A stretch of DNA of 64,000 nt from Pardosa pseudoannulata (lineage: Eukaryota > Arthropoda > Arachnida > Araneae > Lycosidae). Under the pieces are notes generated by a model. That model was not told the DNA's origin. It was given only the letters and a program-made list of their open reading frames with translations, and did no database searches. The position numbers and the translations under genes were made by a program. The stretch is from NCBI GenBank assembly GCA_032207245.1, contig CM063509.1, forward strand, positions 1,814,227 through 1,878,226, in the 5' to 3' direction. Shown here piece after piece: positions 60,713 to 64,000 of the stretch; the stretch's first letter is position 1; each line of letters opens with the position of its first letter.

Positions 60713-61826
60713 CACTCAAAAGCCAAAACATTATGACCACCCATTCATTTTGTAATGAACTCGCCTGGACGACGTGGAAGGCACGTGATCAGGAGGAAGT
60801 GGTACTGAACTGCTGCTGGAGAGTCTGAAGAATCATTCTTTCACTTACTTCTGTGTGTGATAGGAAAGGCTGCGGATCTAAGCGAATTTGACAGAGGGCA
60901 GATTGTAATGGCTCGGAACAAGTATTTCCGAAACGGCTCGACTCGTGGGTTGTTCGCGATCTACAGGTGTGAGTACTTATGCAAAGTGGATGAGTGACGG
61001 TGAAACCGGCAGTAGACGACAGGGTGTTGGACGTATCACACGCTATCATAGAAAAAGGTCTCGCATGGTGAGGAAAACCGGAGCCGGACAGTGGCTCAGC
61101 TGGCAAATCAATACAATGCAGGGCCAAGTCGGAGCACACTGTTGAGCGGACACTGTTGGATAGGGGGCTACGCAGCAAACGTTCCACTCGTGTGCCTTTG
61201 CTGACCAAGCGTCGTCGCCAACTGCACTTACAATGGACCCGGGAACGTCGCGACTGGTCCCTGGATCAGTGGGAGAGAGTTGCCTGGTCAGGTGAATCAC
61301 GCCGATGGCCGTGTCAGGATACGCCATCTTCCAGGCGAACAGTGGCTCCCTCAATCTACAGTAGGTCATACACAGGCCAATATTATGCTTTGGGGGACGT
61401 TCTCTTGGGCGTCTCTGGGACCCTTGGTTGTGGTAGAGCAGACCAGGAATGCTACAGGGTATCTGAACACCATCGCGGACCAGTTGCCCCCTTACGTGGC
61501 CTCTGTTTTTCCAGCTGGAAATGGAATGTTCCAATAGGACAACGCCCCGTGTCACAAGGCTAAAATTGTGTCGGAGTGGTACTATGAACAGGATCCAGCC
61601 AATGTCCTGGCCGGATTCCATCCCATAGAACCCATTTCGGACGCCATGGGACGGCAGCTCCGAGTTCCAAGACCACCCATTCGCAGTATCTCGGATTTGC
61701 GTCACCGTCGCTTCAACATCTGGTCCATCTACCGAGGACTTGTGGCATATCCATTGCCAAGGCGGGTGGCCAAAGGTGGGCCAACTCGTTATTGACAGGG
61801 GGTCATCATGTTTTGTCTCTTGAGTG
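60713..61826 (+). mobile_element. Tc1-type transposon, near full length (1114 bp)
   Basis: Terminal inverted repeats are CACTCAAAAGCCAAAACATT and, on the complement, CACTCAAGAGACAAAACATG. TA flanks lie at 60711-60712 and 61827-61828. The interior spans a whole Tc1 transposase gene with several frameshifts. GC content is clearly above that of the surroundings. Confidence 0.95.
60850..61795 (+). pseudogene. Tc1 transposase, frameshifted
   Basis: Pieces in different + frames follow family order. They are ADLSEFDRGQIVMAR; GCSRSTGVSTYAKWMSDGET (helix-turn-helix); GLRSKRSTRVPLLTKRRRQL; DWSLDQWERVAWSGES, where the first catalytic Asp is altered (SGES instead of SDES); MLWGTFSWASLGPLVVVEQT; DNAPCHKAK, with the second Asp; and PIEPISDAMGRQLR, where the usual SPDLNPIE site has lost its Asp. 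The C-terminus GLVAYPLPRRVAKGGPTRY with stop is intact. A complete protein would be about 340 residues. At least three frame breaks and two damaged catalytic sites make it inactive. Confidence 0.93.
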
Positions 61827-61827
61827 T

Positions 61828-62216
61828 ATTTATGTGAAGCTCAGCAGTTAATGTTATAAATTTAAAGTATGGTGTGGATGAATGAGGAAACGGAAGTTAT
61901 TGTTGCTGCTTCCAATTTAATTTCACGACTGGAGAAAATGTGACGTCATCACCTTTATCCATTTCACTGAATATTACATTTATTAAAATGGACTCACTAA
62001 ATTTTTGTGTCACTTAAAGTGTGTTTTTATTTATTTTTACCTTACTCACACAATTGACTAAAAGAGTTCATTACTTTGTTTCAGTTTTTAAGGAGCTTTA
62101 CTTCACCGATTTCCACATTTAATAACTTTGTCTTGGAGCTTAGAACACCAGAATTCGTCTCCAATATAAAAAATAAACTTGATTTAGATGCGTGAGAGTG
62201 GCAACAGGCTTCGGTT
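61828..62216. other. Probable 3' UTR of the - strand gene ending at 62217
   Basis: On the - strand this follows the TGA stop. AATAAA signals in that orientation occur at about 62022-62033 and 61977-61984. There is no other coding sequence. Confidence 0.35.
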
Positions 62217-62319
62217 TCAGAAGACATTGGCAGAGACGTTTTTCAATTCTTTCATATTTTTGGCTTCCTCGGAATCTTCGTACTGCGCCAAGGACATGGA
62301 CGGGAAATGCATCATCCAC
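62217..62319 (-). CDS. Probable last coding exon of an unrecognised gene
   Basis: On the - strand a strong acceptor TTATTTCTTCCAG (ending 62320) is followed by one base completing a codon. The frame WMMHFPSMSLAQYEDSEEAK and NMKELKNVSANVF then ends at a TGA (62219-62217). Composition is higher in GC than the flanks and codon use looks like that of the two host genes. AATAAA signals lie 190-240 bp downstream. I do not recognise the protein: the tail is short, hydrophilic and acidic/Lys-mixed, with no domain. The upstream exons would lie beyond 62320, possibly outside the window. A chance frame remains possible. Confidence 0.5.
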
Positions 62320-63815
62320 CTGGAAGAAATAAGTTGCTCACTTCTGAGGATTCTACAATATGTTCTGTTGTTCTAAATGAGATATAATTGGAAGTAAAAA
62401 TTGATGATGCGCTTGACATTTATTACATAAAAAAGTTTTAGTAGAAAAATTTGCTGAAAAGTAACACAAGTGGTATTATTTAGTTTGATCAAGGTCTATG
62501 TTGAAAAAGTCATTTTTTGCCAAAAATCATATATTTTTTTAATTACTCTATTGTAAAATTTCAACTTTTAGGCTTCTAAATTTGTTTTTGTTTTGTCTCT
62601 ACGGCATTTTAAAGAAAAGTGACAGCCGTTTAAACATCAGTGACAGCTGCCAAAACAAAACAGAAGTAACAACTTCGGAACCGGAAGTTGCGAATTTAAA
62701 GCCTTTTAAAGAGCATTTTTTGGACAAAATTTTTTAAATTTTCACGAAGATTAGTTTAAACATTTTTCTAGTATTTTTAATAATTATCAACTTGGCAATT
62801 AGAAAGTTTTGAAGCAAGAAAGTATGGGGAATTTTAAACATGTATTTTAATTTTTTAATAGTTAAAGTTGCTTTCATAAACTTCAAATGCATTTTTCTCG
62901 GAACGGTATTTTTAATAAAATGTCAAGACTTGAAAACATGATTTCTCAAAAAGCTCTTAGAGCATTTTTTTGAAAATTATTATGAATGCTTTTGATAGTA
63001 TTTACTAGTAAATGACCTAAAAGCTTTAAATTTGAGTCATTTTCAATGATGTTACACTCCTAGTTAGATATAAAGGTAATAAAAATTCGTTAAAAATTCA
63101 ATGTGTATGATTTTGAAGGACCAACATTTTTAACCAAATGTAAATTAAGCAAAAATTTGAGGTGATTCACTTGTCCAGTGCATAAGAAATAGGTTGCGTC
63201 AAAAAATATTGAAATAATTTAATTTATTAAAAAATGAGAACTTTTGAAAAACCCCGATTTGTTTTACTCAACTTCCTTCATTTATTAGAAATTTTATAAA
63301 AACCTCTCCAGGTATAAATTTTTTAAGTGCCATTCTCTATGATAAGATAGAAAAAAAAATCTAAAAATGTAAAAACATGAACGACTTTCTACGTTTATAG
63401 AAAAAAGTTCTCCGAACGTAGACGGATACCTTAAGTTAAGTCCAGGATCACTTGATGCCTCCATTGCAAGGAAAAGTGCTATTGTACCGGATCAAGCAGA
63501 AGTCCATTGCAGCTCTAAAAGAATTCCGTTGTACGAAGTAGGTACTAAGAGGTTCGATGCATAATGATCGTTTGCCAGATATTGGGTTGTGGGCAATGTC
63601 CACCCTCAAACGCGAGCATCTTTGCCAGATCAGCAACATGTTCTTTCCAGTCAGTTGTGGACCAGACTAAAAATGCACTAAATGCCAGGTGCGTCATTTG
63701 ATTCATCTGTAGTTACAATTGGATCTCATTTGGATCAATAGAACGTCATCTACAATCCCCAAAAGTAGGGAAATTATTTCTTGTTAAACTTCGTGTATAT
63801 AAATGTGATCCTATA
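62320..63815. other. AT-rich DNA, probably intron of the - strand gene
   Basis: No second exon with a convincing partner phase was found. The patch 63410-63670 is less AT-rich (GCAAGGAAAAGTGCTATTGT and similar) and may be a transposon fragment, but its frames match no family I know. Confidence 0.35.
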
Positions 63816-64000
63816 CACTGCCTACCAATAAGTATTTGGACACCTATGCAAATGACGCTATCTGCGGTCCTGAGATACGTCACGACCTCCGCCGGTACAC
63901 GTCGTGTAGGAAACGGCATCGGCATGAGTCGCACGCAAGAGGCCGCGCCGTTCGGAGCTCTCTGATTTCGAGAAAGGTATAATTATCGGTTATCACAGAT
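63816..64000 (+). mobile_element. Tc1-type transposon, left end (continues past window)
   Basis: It starts CACTGCCTACCAATAAGTAT after TA (63814-63815). At 63924 the frame MSRTQEAAPFG begins. One frame shift later LSDFEKGIIIGYHR is readable, the typical first helix of a Tc1-group transposase. The rest lies beyond the window, so intactness cannot be judged, but the visible start already has a frame break. Confidence 0.75.

Noticed and set aside
61046..61705. 219-codon - strand open frame, and another at 60789-61208
   Set aside because: They are antisense shadows of the Tc1 transposase, which is clearly readable on the + strand.
62188..62376. 62-codon + strand frame
   Set aside because: It overlaps the better supported - strand exon, which has an acceptor, matching phase and polyadenylation signals.

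Overview
This is a strongly AT-rich, eukaryotic, arthropod-type genomic window. It carries two intact, intron-rich host genes embedded in transposon-derived DNA. The gene structures, the tRNA-derived pieces and the mix of Tc1/mariner, pogo-like, hAT, piggyBac-like, Helitron and non-LTR remnants suit an arthropod. A chelicerate such as a spider is my guess from intron sizes and repeat style, and the window does not prove it. Nothing prokaryotic is present: no operon, CRISPR array or phage.

Host genes. (1) A complete seven-exon coding sequence on the + strand (6833-27908) encodes a 693-residue Suv4-20/KMT5-type histone H4K20 methyltransferase. All splice sites are GT/AG, all phases agree, and SET and post-SET motifs are intact. 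(2) A complete six-exon coding sequence on the - strand (51581 down to 41669) encodes a 173-residue NAA20, the catalytic subunit of NatB N-terminal acetyltransferase. The two genes converge tail to tail. (3) A likely last coding exon of an unrecognised - strand gene lies at 62217-62319. (4) A broken THAP zinc-finger start lies at 57433-57522.

Layout. 1-6.8 kb: AT-rich DNA, a decayed hAT element with a second hAT element nested inside it, and a deleted mariner. 6.8-28 kb: the KMT5 gene, with introns holding a pogo-like MITE, a 158-bp solo LTR, a non-LTR RNase H fossil, two copies of a CAGGGTTCCCAC-ended element, a Helitron, a perfect 26-bp hairpin and a piggyBac-like MITE with a 44-bp tandem repeat. 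28-41 kb: probable 3' UTR, a hAT transposase tail, a pogo-like MITE carrying two dated insertions, and three further CAGGGTTCCCAC copies, one of them inside that MITE. 41.6-51.6 kb: NAA20, with introns full of pogo-like, CAGGCTTGC-ended, Helitron and hAT copies. 52.6-54.2 kb: a 1.57-kb element whose two ends are arrays of ACGTTGGCC-type motifs. 54.7-64 kb: a Helitron tail with a long (TA)n and (GATA)n tract, a 169-bp tandem repeat split by a Helitron, a nearly full-length but frameshifted Tc1 element, and the start of another Tc1.

The two genes have no evident joint pathway: one acts on chromatin, the other on nascent chains at the ribosome. The most informative material is the nested transposons. 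Uninterrupted relatives inside the same window supply 'empty sites' that confirm target duplications of 5 bp (TATAG) and TTAA, and copies of the CAGGGTTCCCAC family suggest 5 bp as its rule.
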